From positions 33,629-97,628 of the forward strand of contig JAJDEF010000005.1 of the NCBI GenBank assembly GCA_029259945.1: a DNA stretch of 64,000 nt, given 5' to 3'. The position numbers were made by a program, and so were the translations under genes. The DNA is from Planctomycetota bacterium. GTDB taxonomy: Bacteria; Planctomycetota; Planctomycetia; Pirellulales; Lacipirellulaceae. The notes under the pieces are model-generated. The model saw nothing but the letters and a program-made list of their open reading frames with translations. It did not search any database and was not told the DNA's origin. Positions 43,677-53,044 of the stretch are shown piece by piece. Within the stretch, counting starts at the first letter, position 1. The number at the start of each line of letters is the position of its first letter.

Positions 43677-45269
43677 TTATTTGCTGCCGGCACTGGATTC
43701 GAGCTTCTCCATCACCTGACTGAGACTAAACGAGGCCGCCTTCATGCGTGGCGGGAACTCTTTGAAGGTCGCAAGAAATTTACCGACGTACGCTTGGGCA
43801 GGCACTAGTAGGTACACACGGTCGATCATCCAGTCGAGATAGGTGTTCGATGTTTTCATTCCTCGCTCATACGGATCGCGACGAAGATTGACTATCAGTG
43901 GAATACGTAATTCGACGAAAGGCTCCATCCAAATTCGCAAGGTCTCTTCGGTTTTCTGCTCCATGAAAATGAGCTTCCAGTCGTTATAGCGTAGCGCTGT
44001 CAGATCACCGTCATCCGAGAAGTAGAAAATCTCTTTGCGAGGCGATTCGCTCGTCTTGCCAGTGAACAGAGGCAACTGGTTGTACCCATCCAAGTGAACT
44101 TTGTAGGTCTTGCCATTGGCCTTATAGCCAGTGAGTAGTTTCTCCTTCACGTTGGGCTCACCGGCGATAGCCGCGAGAGTCGGCATCCAGTCCATGTGAT
44201 GAACGATCTCGTTGGTAACGGAACCGGCTTTGATGTGTCCAGGCCAGCGGACGAACGCAGGCACCCGCATAGCGCCTTCCCAATTGGTATTCTTCTCACT
44301 TCGAAAGGGTGTCATTCCGCCGTCGGGCCAAGTGTTCATGTGTACGCCGTTGTCGGTCGAGTAGAACACGATGGTGTTGTCGGCAATGCCGAGTTCATCT
44401 AGCAGTTCGAGGAACTTGCCGATGTGCATGTCGTGCTCGACCATGCCGTCGGAGTACTCATCCTGCCCGGAAATACCGCGTAACTCTTTCTTGACATGCG
44501 TGCGGAAGTGCATCCGAGTGCCATTCCACCAGCAGAACCACGGTTTGCCGGCGGCGTTCTGCTCTCGGATCCACTCGATCGCGCGGTCACTGGTTTCGTC
44601 ATCCACGGTCTCCATGCGTTTTTTTGTGAGCGGTCCCGTATCTTCAATGCGTTGCGTACCGTCACCGTTCGCCCAAGAGTGAATCACACCGCGCGGACCG
44701 AACTTCTCGCGGAAGGTTTGTCCGTCGGGCAGGACGAGGTCGCCCGGGTAGTCCACGTTCTCCGGCTCCTCTTCAGCGTTGAGGTGATACAGGTTGCCGA
44801 AGAACTCATCGAACCCGTGCATGGTTGGCAGGTGCTCATCGCGATCGCCAAGATGGTTCTTGCCAAACTGGCCGGTCCTATATCCCCGCTCTTTGAGAAG
44901 ACGGGCGATAGTGGGATCGTCTGGGTGGCTACCAAGCTCGGCCCCCGGGAGACCCACCTTGCTGAGCCCGCTTCGGTAGACACTTTGGCCGAGGATAAAG
45001 GACGCCCGCCCTGCCGTGCAGGACTGCTCGGCATAGTAATCGGTAAATCGCATGCCTTCTCGCGCGATGCGGTCGATATTGGGGGTCCGATACCCCATCA
45101 TGCCGTGCGTGTTGGCGCTGATATTGGTATTGCCGATATCGTCACCCCAGACAACGAGGATGTTGGGTTTCTCCGCGGCGAAGGTGGGTTCAGGTGTGAG
45201 AAAACCGCAAAACGTGGTGAACACAAATGCGTAGATGGTAGCGAGCGAGCGGTGTAACGGGCTTATCAT
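43677..45269 (-). CDS. Secreted arylsulfatase
   Basis: A 530-residue sulfatase with a signal peptide (MISPLHRSLATIYAFVFTT..., cleavage near TFAAEKPN). Start at ATG 45269; a second ATG 9 nt upstream is possible. NILVVWGDDIG holds metal ligands, and CTAGRASFILGQS (Cys about residue 85) is the formylglycine site, of the C-x-A-x-R form in place of the commoner C-x-P-x-R. YSTDNGVHMNTWPDGG is the second metal site. It removes sulfate from organic sulfates in the periplasm. The formylglycine-generating enzyme is not in the window. Confidence 0.93.
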   Translation of the reverse strand: MISPLHRSLATIYAFVFTTFCGFLTPEPTFAAEKPNILVVWGDDIGNTNISANTHGMMGYRTPNIDRIAREGMRFTDYYAEQSCTAGRASFILGQSVYRSGLSKVGLPGAELGSHPDDPTIARLLKERGYRTGQFGKNHLGDRDEHLPTMHGFDEFFGNLYHLNAEEEPENVDYPGDLVLPDGQTFREKFGPRGVIHSWANGDGTQRIEDTGPLTKKRMETVDDETSDRAIEWIREQNAAGKPWFCWWNGTRMHFRTHVKKELRGISGQDEYSDGMVEHDMHIGKFLELLDELGIADNTIVFYSTDNGVHMNTWPDGGMTPFRSEKNTNWEGAMRVPAFVRWPGHIKAGSVTNEIVHHMDWMPTLAAIAGEPNVKEKLLTGYKANGKTYKVHLDGYNQLPLFTGKTSESPRKEIFYFSDDGDLTALRYNDWKLIFMEQKTEETLRIWMEPFVELRIPLIVNLRRDPYERGMKTSNTYLDWMIDRVYLLVPAQAYVGKFLATFKEFPPRMKAASFSLSQVMEKLESSAGSK

Positions 45270-45520
45270 ATTTAGCATCCCTAGCGTCGAGGATATTGGA
45301 CAATCACAACCTTTTGCCGAAGGCAGGAGGAGTAGCGCGCAATTTGGTTTTCGTCGCTGGTCAACGAGAAGTCCCAAACATTATTCTATTCGGAGCGACA
45401 GTTTGCAAGTCATCCCTTCAACCGAGATTTCCCATTTGGGATTCCCAGGAGTCATGCCTAACAAGCTCTTTGGTCGGGGCTTTGCAGTCCATTGTGAATA
45501 TACCTTCCCTACTGAGGCCG

Positions 45521-46333
45521 ATGTTTTCTGACATGGAGCGACCCTTACGCAAGTTTCCGGCTGTGGATGTCTGCTTCGATAAGCATGCCTGTTTGGTTAT
45601 TGTCTTGCCGGAAGATGGGTTTTCGGCGAGCATGGCTGGTATGAAGGTTTCTAAGATACGTTTGCAGATTGCTTGTGAGGCTGCTCGTCTGATTCGCGAA
45701 CGTCCGGCGCTTCGTCATTCGGATGCCCGACGAATGGCGGTGAAACGGCTTTGTCCGACAGGGGCTCGGCCTCGCGATATTCCCACCGACGCAGAAGTTG
45801 GCGAACAGTTGCAAGTTCTTAGCCGGACTGAATCGCCAGTAGATTGGCAGCAGCGGTTTGATCGCTATGCCGAGCTGCTTCGGCCGCTTGAGTTGGTGAC
45901 CCAGGACCCGTTGCGTCACCCCGAGGGGGATGTTTTGTATCACAGCTTGCAGGTCTACACGCTTGTTGGCGAGCATTTTCCTTACGATGAAGAACTGTTG
46001 ACTGCTGCGCTCTTGCATGATGTGGGTAAGTCGATCAATCGACGCGACGCCATTACGGCTGGGCTTGAAGCTTTAAAGGGGATCGTTACTTTGCGTACCG
46101 CCTGGTTCCTCGATAATTTGCCGGCGGGTCGAGCGATTGTGGATGGTACACTGGGGGCTCGTGCCATGAAGCGACTTAAAGCGGCGCCAGATTTTAATGA
46201 ACTGATGGTTTTGGTTGACAGCGATTTGGCGGGTCGCCGCTGTGGGGTTGTTGTGCCTGACGTGGAGGAGGCCCTCGAGCAGCTTCTCGAATTAAGCAAG
46301 TTGCATGGCGAACACGATTCTCCGTTTGCCTGA
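45521..46333 (+). CDS. HD-domain protein
   Basis: A 270-residue protein read from ATG 45521; 75 in-frame residues upstream overlap the region between divergent genes and look non-coding. The HD motif is clear in the C-terminal half: GDVLYHSLQVYTLVGEHFPYDEELLTAALLHDVGKSINRRD (about residues 125-166), with Asp in LVDSDLAGRRCG (about 230). The first 90 residues are basic and not recognised. A metal-dependent phosphohydrolase is inferred. It is divergent from the arylsulfatase, with about 250 bp between the two starts. Confidence 0.75.
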   Translation: MFSDMERPLRKFPAVDVCFDKHACLVIVLPEDGFSASMAGMKVSKIRLQIACEAARLIRERPALRHSDARRMAVKRLCPTGARPRDIPTDAEVGEQLQVLSRTESPVDWQQRFDRYAELLRPLELVTQDPLRHPEGDVLYHSLQVYTLVGEHFPYDEELLTAALLHDVGKSINRRDAITAGLEALKGIVTLRTAWFLDNLPAGRAIVDGTLGARAMKRLKAAPDFNELMVLVDSDLAGRRCGVVVPDVEEALEQLLELSKLHGEHDSPFA

Positions 46334-46715
46334 AAAAGGGTTTGTCGGTTGATTTTTCAGGTCAACATTGAATTAAGTGTGATGACAACAAGCAACCTTG
46401 TTATCGGTAGTCAGAGGGAATTCTCGCCTGGCGAATCTGTCTTGTTGTTGCATATTCACTAGGCGATCAGAACCGATCTGCCCAATGTTGGCTGGAAGAG
46501 TAGTATTCCGGATGGCCCTCATGAGGGCGTCGTGCTGTGGATTCAGTAATGATTTCTAGTCCAGCATCGCTCAATTTGATTGGTCGCAATGCGCGCTCAG
46601 GGCATTTTCAGTTCGCTGTGGCATTGGTAGAATCAACCGCTCGTTTGCGATTCAGTTCGTTACTCTGGGCATGAACGTATTGCTCAGCCCCCGACCCCTG
46701 ACCTCCCCTTCCCCC
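46334..46715. other. 382-bp intergenic region
   Basis: No supported gene, tRNA or strong hairpin is seen between the HD protein and the CrtI-like gene. A CCCC-rich run lies just before the downstream start. The in-frame ATG at 46671 would extend the next gene by 15 low-complexity residues. Confidence 0.4.
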
Positions 46716-48161
46716 ATGCCTAAAGACTTTCTCAAAGACGCCAAAGATGAATACGATGTGGTCGTCATCGGTAGCGGACTCGCCGGCCTGACGTCGGCGA
46801 ATATGCTTGCGCGCAATGGCCACAGCATTCTTCTGCTTGAACAACATTATAAACTTGGTGGGATGGCGACTTGGTTCAAACGACCAGGGGGGCACATTTT
46901 TGATATTTCGCTTCACGGATTTCCGTATGGAATGGTGAAGAGCTGTCGGCGGTATTGGACCCAAGAGATTGCTGACTCGATTGTGCAATTAGAGAATATC
47001 CGATTTGACAATCCGATGTTCTCGCTCACCACCAATTTTAACCGCGTCGACTTCACCAAGCTGCTGATCGAGAAATTCAACCTTACACCGGAGACGGTCG
47101 AAGGATTTTTCGACAAATCGCGAAAGATGGACTTTCAAGATGATCAGCAGATGACCACTCGCCAGTTGTTCGACGAATTCTTTCCTGGTCGTGAGGATGT
47201 CATTCGATTATTGATGGAGCCTATTACCTATGCCAACGGGAGCACGCTAGAAGATCCAGCGATCAGCTATGGCATTGTGTTTTCGAATTTCATGTCGAAG
47301 GGGGTGTTTACGTTTCGTGGTGGCACCGATCGGTTGATCCATTTGATGCAAGCAGAACTGGAGAAAAATAAGGTCGATATTCGCATTCGTTGTGATGTTG
47401 AAAAAATACACTGCGAGGGCGGTCGGGTATCAGCGGTAGAAGTAGGGGGGCGGAAGATAAAGACCCAGGCAGTGGTTTCCAACGCGAATCTCAAGCAAAC
47501 CATTTTCCAATTGGTAGGCGAGGAATATTTTGACCGACAATTTGTCGAAGATGCCCAAGCGGTTCGGCTCAATAATTCGAGCACGCAAGTTTACATGGCA
47601 TTAAAGCCTGACGAGCGGATTGACGAGACGACCGGCGACTTGTTATTTAGCTCAACCGCCCCCGTTTTTCAGACAGATCTCCTGTTGAGTCGCGACATAA
47701 CGAGCCGGACTTTTTCGTTCTATTATCCCCACACGCGACCCGAAGGACGTCAACGCTGCTTGATTGTCTCGAGTACGAACGCCAATTACGACGATTGGGC
47801 CCACTTGCCAGAAGATGAATATCAGGTAAGCAAAAAGGATTTGGTTGAAACTACGCTCGATGCCCTGGATAAATATGTCCCCAACATTCGGGATCGGATC
47901 GCCCACGCCGAAGCATCCACTCCGCGAACATTCCAGCATTACACACAGCATGTGGCTGGAGCCAGTTTTGGAACGAAGTTCGAAGGCCTCAAGGTGAGTT
48001 TCGACGTGCCTAAGCAAATCGAGGGCCTCTATCACGCTGGCAGCGTCGGCATCATCATGTCGGGCTGGCTTGGCGCAATGAATTATGGCCGCATGGTTGC
48101 CGGCGACGTCGACAACCTACTTGCCACCGGTGGTTCACGGACTGCTGCGAGCATGGTGTAA
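46716..48161 (+). CDS. CrtI/CRTISO-like FAD oxidoreductase
   Basis: A 481-residue flavoprotein from ATG 46716 (46671 is an alternative start). The dinucleotide fold is [39 protein letters not shown] (from residue about 10), and the C-terminal FAD signature is [30 protein letters not shown] (about 435-465). The whole length fits phytoene desaturase/carotenoid isomerase or retinol saturase-like enzymes. Without other carotenoid genes nearby the substrate stays open. Confidence 0.85.
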   Translation: MPKDFLKDAKDEYDVVVIGSGLAGLTSANMLARNGHSILLLEQHYKLGGMATWFKRPGGHIFDISLHGFPYGMVKSCRRYWTQEIADSIVQLENIRFDNPMFSLTTNFNRVDFTKLLIEKFNLTPETVEGFFDKSRKMDFQDDQQMTTRQLFDEFFPGREDVIRLLMEPITYANGSTLEDPAISYGIVFSNFMSKGVFTFRGGTDRLIHLMQAELEKNKVDIRIRCDVEKIHCEGGRVSAVEVGGRKIKTQAVVSNANLKQTIFQLVGEEYFDRQFVEDAQAVRLNNSSTQVYMALKPDERIDETTGDLLFSSTAPVFQTDLLLSRDITSRTFSFYYPHTRPEGRQRCLIVSSTNANYDDWAHLPEDEYQVSKKDLVETTLDALDKYVPNIRDRIAHAEASTPRTFQHYTQHVAGASFGTKFEGLKVSFDVPKQIEGLYHAGSVGIIMSGWLGAMNYGRMVAGDVDNLLATGGSRTAASMV

Positions 48162-48194
48162 TGCCGCAAAGAAATTTTTTCACCGTTTGTGGCT

Positions 48195-49220
48195 CTAGGC
48201 TAATTCTTCGGCGAGTGTTTCTGCATCGTGCAGCATTCGATCGACACTTTTTCTTGCCGAGAGGTAGTAGGCGGTGCCAATCATCGCTACTACGTAGGTC
48301 ATCGCTCGATAGGCGAGTGCGATGACCGTGCCATCGCCGGTTGCAGCGCCTATAGAGGCATATAGGAATTCAAGTCCAGCTTCGAGGGTACCCAGTCCAC
48401 CGGGAGTTAGCGGAAGTGTCCCGATCACTAAGCCCATTGGCACGATGGAGGCATTTTCTGCGAGCGACGGTGCATAGACGGGCAATCCGTGGCTTATGAG
48501 CCAAAACGCTAAGATCACTAAGGTGTGGGTTGCAAGAGCAAAGCAAATAGCGGCAACTAGATAGCGTTTGCGTCGTCGATAGATTTCGATGGCGTCGAGC
48601 AGGCGGTGAAGGGTGTGGCCTACGACCGGCACCCGGTCGGCCAATTGGCGGACGCGATTTCCCAAGGCTAGGGGGCTCATTGCCCACACGATTCCGACGG
48701 TTGCGATCGCTGCACCCGACCAGACGATGATTTGAAGAGTCTGTAGAGTTTCGTTGGAAGTCGATGTCGTTCCGACGATTAGCATCGCGGCACTTACCAC
48801 GAGTAAGATGGTATAGAACCCAATGACGCGATCGATAATCACGGTTGCTATCGCCTCGGTTCGCCGTTCTGGTTGTTCTTTGGCAATGAATACCGCTTTC
48901 AGTAGGTCGCCCCCCACACTCCCTGGCGAAACCTGATTGAACATAAACCCCAACGCGCCGAGTCGAAAGGCATCTCGTAGTTGAAACGGTAGTTCGAGTC
49001 CACGCACTAACAAAAACCACCGCACGATGCTCAACGAGAAGCCTACTAAAACAAGAATCAGAGCGATTAACAGCGAGTCCCAATCTTTGGGTTCGTGAAT
49101 GAATCGTTCGAATCCCGAGTGGCTGTGGATGCGCATCACCAAGAAGGTCAAAATCGCCATCGCTAGCAAAACCTTGAGTATTGCAAGCGCAATCGTTAGC
49201 TTTTTAGAACGGTGGGGCAT
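48195..49220 (-). CDS. UPF0104/lysylphosphatidylglycerol-synthase-like membrane protein
   Basis: A 341-residue protein with about eight hydrophobic segments. Typical family blocks are DAFRLGALGFMFNQVSPGSVGGDLLKAVFIAKEQPERRTEAIATVIIDRVIG (about residues 84-135, split by membrane segments) and PLTPGGLGTLEAGLEFLY (about 275-292). The family resembles the flippase part of MprF, and a lipid-flipping role is inferred. It converges with the CrtI-like gene. Confidence 0.83.
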   Translation of the reverse strand: MPHRSKKLTIALAILKVLLAMAILTFLVMRIHSHSGFERFIHEPKDWDSLLIALILVLVGFSLSIVRWFLLVRGLELPFQLRDAFRLGALGFMFNQVSPGSVGGDLLKAVFIAKEQPERRTEAIATVIIDRVIGFYTILLVVSAAMLIVGTTSTSNETLQTLQIIVWSGAAIATVGIVWAMSPLALGNRVRQLADRVPVVGHTLHRLLDAIEIYRRRKRYLVAAICFALATHTLVILAFWLISHGLPVYAPSLAENASIVPMGLVIGTLPLTPGGLGTLEAGLEFLYASIGAATGDGTVIALAYRAMTYVVAMIGTAYYLSARKSVDRMLHDAETLAEELA

Positions 49221-49338
49221 GGATGATCGGGGAGGGACGTTGACAAGCCGTATGGAGAGTGATAGTTTGCCAGCTTGCCCGTAGGTTGGCCAGAGCGGTT
49301 GCTCGTTTCGTCGCCGATGTCTGGGGCAGTCCTAACAC

Positions 49339-49411
49339 GGGGGATTAGCTCAGTTGGGAGAGCGTTTGGCTGGCAGCCAAAAGGTCACCGGTTCGAGCCC
49401 GGTATCCTCCA
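49339..49411 (+). tRNA. tRNA-Ala (anticodon GGC)
   Basis: A complete 73-nt cloverleaf. The acceptor arms are GGGGGAT and ATCCTCC, with a G3:U70 wobble, the alanine identity element. The D stem is GCTC/GAGC, the anticodon stem TTTGG/CCAAA with loop CTGGCAG (anticodon GGC, reads GCC), and the T arm ACCGG-TTCGAGC-CCGGT. The discriminator is A and CCA is not encoded. A T-rich stretch (TTCTTTTTC) follows at 49413-49421. Confidence 0.95.
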
Positions 49412-49445
49412 CTTCTTTTTCTTGAGCTGTGTACTCCGTCATTTC

Positions 49446-49465
49446 CGGCCAGGATGGCCGGGCTA
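49446..49465. repeat. CGGCCATCCTGGCCG palindrome, copy 2
   Basis: CGGCCAGGATGGCCGGGCTA is the exact reverse complement of the 20 nt at 24768-24787. It follows the tRNA gene by 35 nt. Neither copy lies in a coding region. The rest of the gap to 49694 shows no gene. Confidence 0.75.
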
Positions 49466-49694
49466 TAGCCTATCGTTTCGGGTACGACGGGACACTCTGG
49501 TGTTGAATGCTCTCTTGCGGTGTTTGCCGTTTCTTTGGGGCCGTTGAAAGTGCTAGCACTCGTTGATTTGGTGCTTGCTCGTATGGCTCACACTAAAGAC
49601 TCGTAAGTCGATACTCCGATGAAGCTTGCATAGTTTCTTTTGGATGGGAATCTCCCATTTGAAGTCCCTTGCATAATGCCCGTGATTTTCTGCC

Positions 49695-51938
49695 ATGTTA
49701 CCGCGTAAACACTTCCTGCTTGGCGCTATGCTGGCGTTGCTTGCAGCTTCGTGCGTTCTCCAGTTTGCTACGGCACAACCTATTTCGGATGAGCCTGTGC
49801 TTCCAGAGGTGGTGGTCGAGCCAGAGTCCGACGAGACGACAGAGCCAGGTGAGTCGTCGGAGACGACCGGAACGACTTCGAAAGGCACTTCTCGTACGCA
49901 GAATCGTCGATCGGTGACGAATCGTTTTGATTTGTTGCAGAGTTATCCGAACTTGTCGCAACTAGAGTTCGGTCAGTCGGGTGAGTTTGGCGAGAGCACG
50001 GGTATTCTTCGAGGGCAGGGTTCGATTTTCGATTCTTCGGCTGCTGTTTCGATGACGACGCGACAGAATCTCTTGGAAAAGCAAGCGCCTGACATGTTTC
50101 ATGCGTTGCAAAACGAGGTGGGCGTGTTGATGCAAAGTACGGCTGCGGGGCAGGCGTCGCCTTTTGTTCGTGGCTTGACGGGGCAGCAGGTTTTGATTTT
50201 GGTCGATGGCATTCGTTTGAATAATTCGATCACGCGTCGTGGGCCCAATCAGTATTTTAATACTATCGACCCGGGGATGGTCGACCATATCGAAGTGGTT
50301 CGCGGTCAGGGATCGGTGCTATGGGGTTCTGACGCCATTGGCGGCGTGATCAATGTGGTCACCCGCGGGGCCGACACGCATTATGGCGCTGTGCATGGCG
50401 ATTATTCGAGCGGCGAATTCACTCAGTATTACAACACGTCGAATTCTTCGCCTTATGGGCGGATGAATGTCGAGGGCTGGGTTGGTAATACAGGTGTGTT
50501 TGCAGGTGGTAGTTTTGCTAATGTTCGCGATCTCGACACGGGCTGGGATTTTGGCCGGCAGCCGGGGACGAACTATCAGCAGTGGGCCGGTGATATCAAA
50601 TTCAATCACCTGCTCGACGATGGGCAGATGTTGACCGTATCGTTGCAGCACTTTCAGCAAGACGATGTGCCTCGCAGCGACCGTTTTCCTGGGTTTCCCG
50701 GTGATTTGAATAACAGCAACTCATTTGGCGGCGCACGATTTTTCGATCCGCAGCAACGCGACTTGGCGTACATCCGCTATCAGGCGCTTGATCCGATCGA
50801 TGCCATTGATGCGCTGACGGTGACGGCCTCTTACCATCGGCAGCGAGAGGTTCAAAAACGTGGTGTGCCAACAACTCGATTTCAAGAGACCGATGTCGAA
50901 ACTCTTGGCGTGAGTGCGGTAGCGGTGAAAGATCTCGACGGGTTGGGGAAATGGACGTCGGGGTTCGATTGGTATTATGACGACATCGATTCGCCTTTTG
51001 GAGGGACGGCCAGCGGCCCGATTGTGCCGGACGATGCGTGGTATCAGCGCATCGGGGCGTTTCTCAACTGGGACGTAGCCCTGACTGATCGTCTCGACGC
51101 GGTGGCGGGGGTGCGTTATGAGAATATCAACACGGCTGGGACGCCCGTCGTTGCGGCGGCGCCGGTGTTCATTAATCCGAACTACCACGACTGGGTAAGC
51201 CAAGTGGGGTTGGTCTATGAGTTGAATCATTGCTTGCATCTGGTCGGTTCGATTTCCGAGGGTTTTCGTGCACCGAATCTTGATGACTTGATGGCGAACA
51301 ATCCGAATGTGTTGCAAGCGGGCCAGAGCGTGCCGAGTCTTGATTTAGTTCCGGAGCGATCGATCAACTACGAACTTGGTATCAAAACCAACTATCGACG
51401 GTTGCGTTCGCAGGCGTTTGTTTTTTGGACGGACATTGAGAATAACATCGTTTCAATCATCACGGCCCCGAATACCTTCGCATCGGCCAACCAAGATTCG
51501 TTTGTTCAAGGCTTGGAGATGGATGGCGAGTATTTGCTTGAGGATGGCTGGAGCTTTTATGGGAACTTTTGGCATACGTATGGGGTGAATCGCGTGACCG
51601 ATTCGCCACTTAGCCGCGTGCCGCCGACCCAGGGGATTTTGGGTTTGCGATGGCGTGAACGCGATTTGCGCAGTTATTTTGAAGTCTACACTTGGATGGT
51701 GCGCCGTCAGGACCGTCTGGAGCAAGTACGGGATGTGACTGATGAACGCATTCCGGCGGGCGGGACGCCTGGCTACGCTACGCTGAACTTTCGTATGGGT
51801 CGCACCTTTGGTTGCTGCGATCAACACCATTTGAGCCTGAGCCTTGAGAATATCACCGACAAAAACTACCTCGTCCACGGCTCGGGAGTTTTTGGAACCG
51901 GGGCGACCGCCCGATTTGGATATCGCTGGACGTATTGA
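49695..51938 (+). CDS. TonB-dependent outer-membrane receptor
   Basis: A 747-residue receptor with a signal peptide (about residues 1-27). An acidic Ser/Thr/Glu-rich stretch (about 30-65) is followed by the plug, with FVRGLTGQQVLILVDGIRLN and MVDHIEVVRGQGSVLWGSDAIGGVINVVTRG (about 155-228). The 22-strand barrel fills the rest and includes EGFRAPNLDDLMANNPN (about 525). It ends in the aromatic FGYRWTY. The barrel looks like the BtuB/heme-type group, but the ligand is not decided. It lies 214 bp before a TonB gene on the same strand. Confidence 0.92.
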   Translation: MLPRKHFLLGAMLALLAASCVLQFATAQPISDEPVLPEVVVEPESDETTEPGESSETTGTTSKGTSRTQNRRSVTNRFDLLQSYPNLSQLEFGQSGEFGESTGILRGQGSIFDSSAAVSMTTRQNLLEKQAPDMFHALQNEVGVLMQSTAAGQASPFVRGLTGQQVLILVDGIRLNNSITRRGPNQYFNTIDPGMVDHIEVVRGQGSVLWGSDAIGGVINVVTRGADTHYGAVHGDYSSGEFTQYYNTSNSSPYGRMNVEGWVGNTGVFAGGSFANVRDLDTGWDFGRQPGTNYQQWAGDIKFNHLLDDGQMLTVSLQHFQQDDVPRSDRFPGFPGDLNNSNSFGGARFFDPQQRDLAYIRYQALDPIDAIDALTVTASYHRQREVQKRGVPTTRFQETDVETLGVSAVAVKDLDGLGKWTSGFDWYYDDIDSPFGGTASGPIVPDDAWYQRIGAFLNWDVALTDRLDAVAGVRYENINTAGTPVVAAAPVFINPNYHDWVSQVGLVYELNHCLHLVGSISEGFRAPNLDDLMANNPNVLQAGQSVPSLDLVPERSINYELGIKTNYRRLRSQAFVFWTDIENNIVSIITAPNTFASANQDSFVQGLEMDGEYLLEDGWSFYGNFWHTYGVNRVTDSPLSRVPPTQGILGLRWRERDLRSYFEVYTWMVRRQDRLEQVRDVTDERIPAGGTPGYATLNFRMGRTFGCCDQHHLSLSLENITDKNYLVHGSGVFGTGATARFGYRWTY

Positions 51939-51960
51939 TAGGGCATTACGCTTTATTTGA

Positions 51961-52032
51961 GCCACAGAGGACACCGAGGAGCACCGAGGAAATTTTTCTA
52001 GGTACTCTGTGCTGCCCTGCGTCCTCTGTGGT
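51961..52032. repeat. CCACAGAGG palindrome, copy 2
   Basis: GCCACAGAGGACACCGAG (from 51961) and GTCCTCTGTGGT (ending 52032) are the outer parts of a long imperfect hairpin with internal duplication of the CACCGAGGA unit. It lies between the receptor and tonB genes. Confidence 0.75.
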
Positions 52033-52152
52033 AATCCTGCTATTTTGCCTTGATTGAGCAGACTGGCTTGCAGACTTTGGCGAAGTTTTTGCATAATGGG
52101 GGTGTGATTCTCGTTTAGCCCATCCATTGACGGTTATTAATATTAGCGAAAA

Positions 52153-52860
52153 ATGATTTCTACATCGGGCAACTTGCTTTTGTCGCAGGCCGCGAAAGGG
52201 TGGTGTTGCTCGGCGTTGTTTCATGCGGTGGCGCTTGGTTCGCTGGCGCTGGTGGTGGTCGACGCGAGTGTTTCGCGGGTGGTTGTTTTTGGTGCGAAGC
52301 AGCAGCCTTTTTCGCTCATGCTGCTTTCTTCGGCAGAGAATGAGGCGAGCATGGTTTCGTCGGTCGACTTGCAGGTGGATGTGTTGCCAAGCGAAGCGAC
52401 CATTGCCGAGCGAAAGTTTCGTCCAGTGCCAAGTGACTTCGAGGCGCCTGCTGAGTTGCTCTTCGACGAGACTCTTGACGAAAGTACGGCCAAGTTGCTG
52501 AAAACCACGCGTGAGTCGGATCAAGATTTTTCTAGGTCGGTGCTCGATGTTTTGCCGGAGAACTTGCTTGCTGAGGTCTCAGGTTCTGAAACTTCATTGC
52601 CGAGCTTTGAGGAGAACAGCCCCCCGGTTTATCCAGGCTTGGCCGTTGCGCGTGGTTGGCAAGGGACCGTTTTGCTAAGGCTGCAGGTGGATGCGGAGGG
52701 GTTTGTTACTGAGGTGACCGTGTTGGAGAGTAGCGGTCACCCGGTTCTCGACGCGGCGGCAGCCAACGCAGTGCGAACTTGGCGCGCACAGCCTGCCACT
52801 CGTGACGACCATTCTGTTTCGGCCACGGTTCGGCTGCCGGTTCACTTTCGGCTGCCGTAG
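52153..52860 (+). CDS. tonB: TonB-family energy transducer
   Basis: A 235-residue protein with one N-terminal membrane segment (about residues 18-42). The C-terminal domain (about 150-235) carries YPGLAVARGWQGTVLLRLQVDAEGFVTEVTVLESSGHPVLDAAAANAVRTWRAQPA in separate blocks, the usual TonB_C fold. The periplasmic spacer (about 50-150) is acidic and not proline-rich, unlike E. coli TonB. It should energise the neighbouring receptor. No exbB/exbD genes are in the window. Confidence 0.9.
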   Translation: MISTSGNLLLSQAAKGWCCSALFHAVALGSLALVVVDASVSRVVVFGAKQQPFSLMLLSSAENEASMVSSVDLQVDVLPSEATIAERKFRPVPSDFEAPAELLFDETLDESTAKLLKTTRESDQDFSRSVLDVLPENLLAEVSGSETSLPSFEENSPPVYPGLAVARGWQGTVLLRLQVDAEGFVTEVTVLESSGHPVLDAAAANAVRTWRAQPATRDDHSVSATVRLPVHFRLP

Positions 52861-52873
52861 ACAGAAAAGATTT

Positions 52874-52928
52874 ACCACAGAGGACGCAGAGTGCCTGGAG
52901 ATAAGTTTTTCTCGGTGTCCTTTGGGGG
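52874..52928. repeat. CCACAGAGG palindrome, copy 3 (degenerate)
   Basis: ACCACAGAGGACGCAGAG (52874-52891) is intact, while the opposite arm, CTCGGTGTCCTTTGGGGG (52911-52928), has several mismatches. It lies 13 bp after the tonB stop, between tonB and the end of the convergent Tad locus. Confidence 0.7.
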
Positions 52929-53044
52929 CATTTTGCTTAGCCGTAGGGAGTGCCAGGGCGAAGCGGCGGCACACCGATTTGGTTGACGTGGCGTTCCAAG
53001 AGAAGGTAGGCCTAGCGGTGCCACCCTACCCGTTGCAAGATGAT

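Noticed and set aside
44496..45257. A 253-codon frame antisense to the arylsulfatase
   Set aside because: The sense strand encodes a complete sulfatase; the antisense frame has no motif or ribosome site.
49339..49411. Reading of the tRNA as tRNA-Gly because of GGCAGCC in the anticodon arm
   Set aside because: Proper alignment of the 7-nt loop CTGGCAG gives anticodon GGC (Ala), and the acceptor stem has G3:U70, the alanine identity pair.
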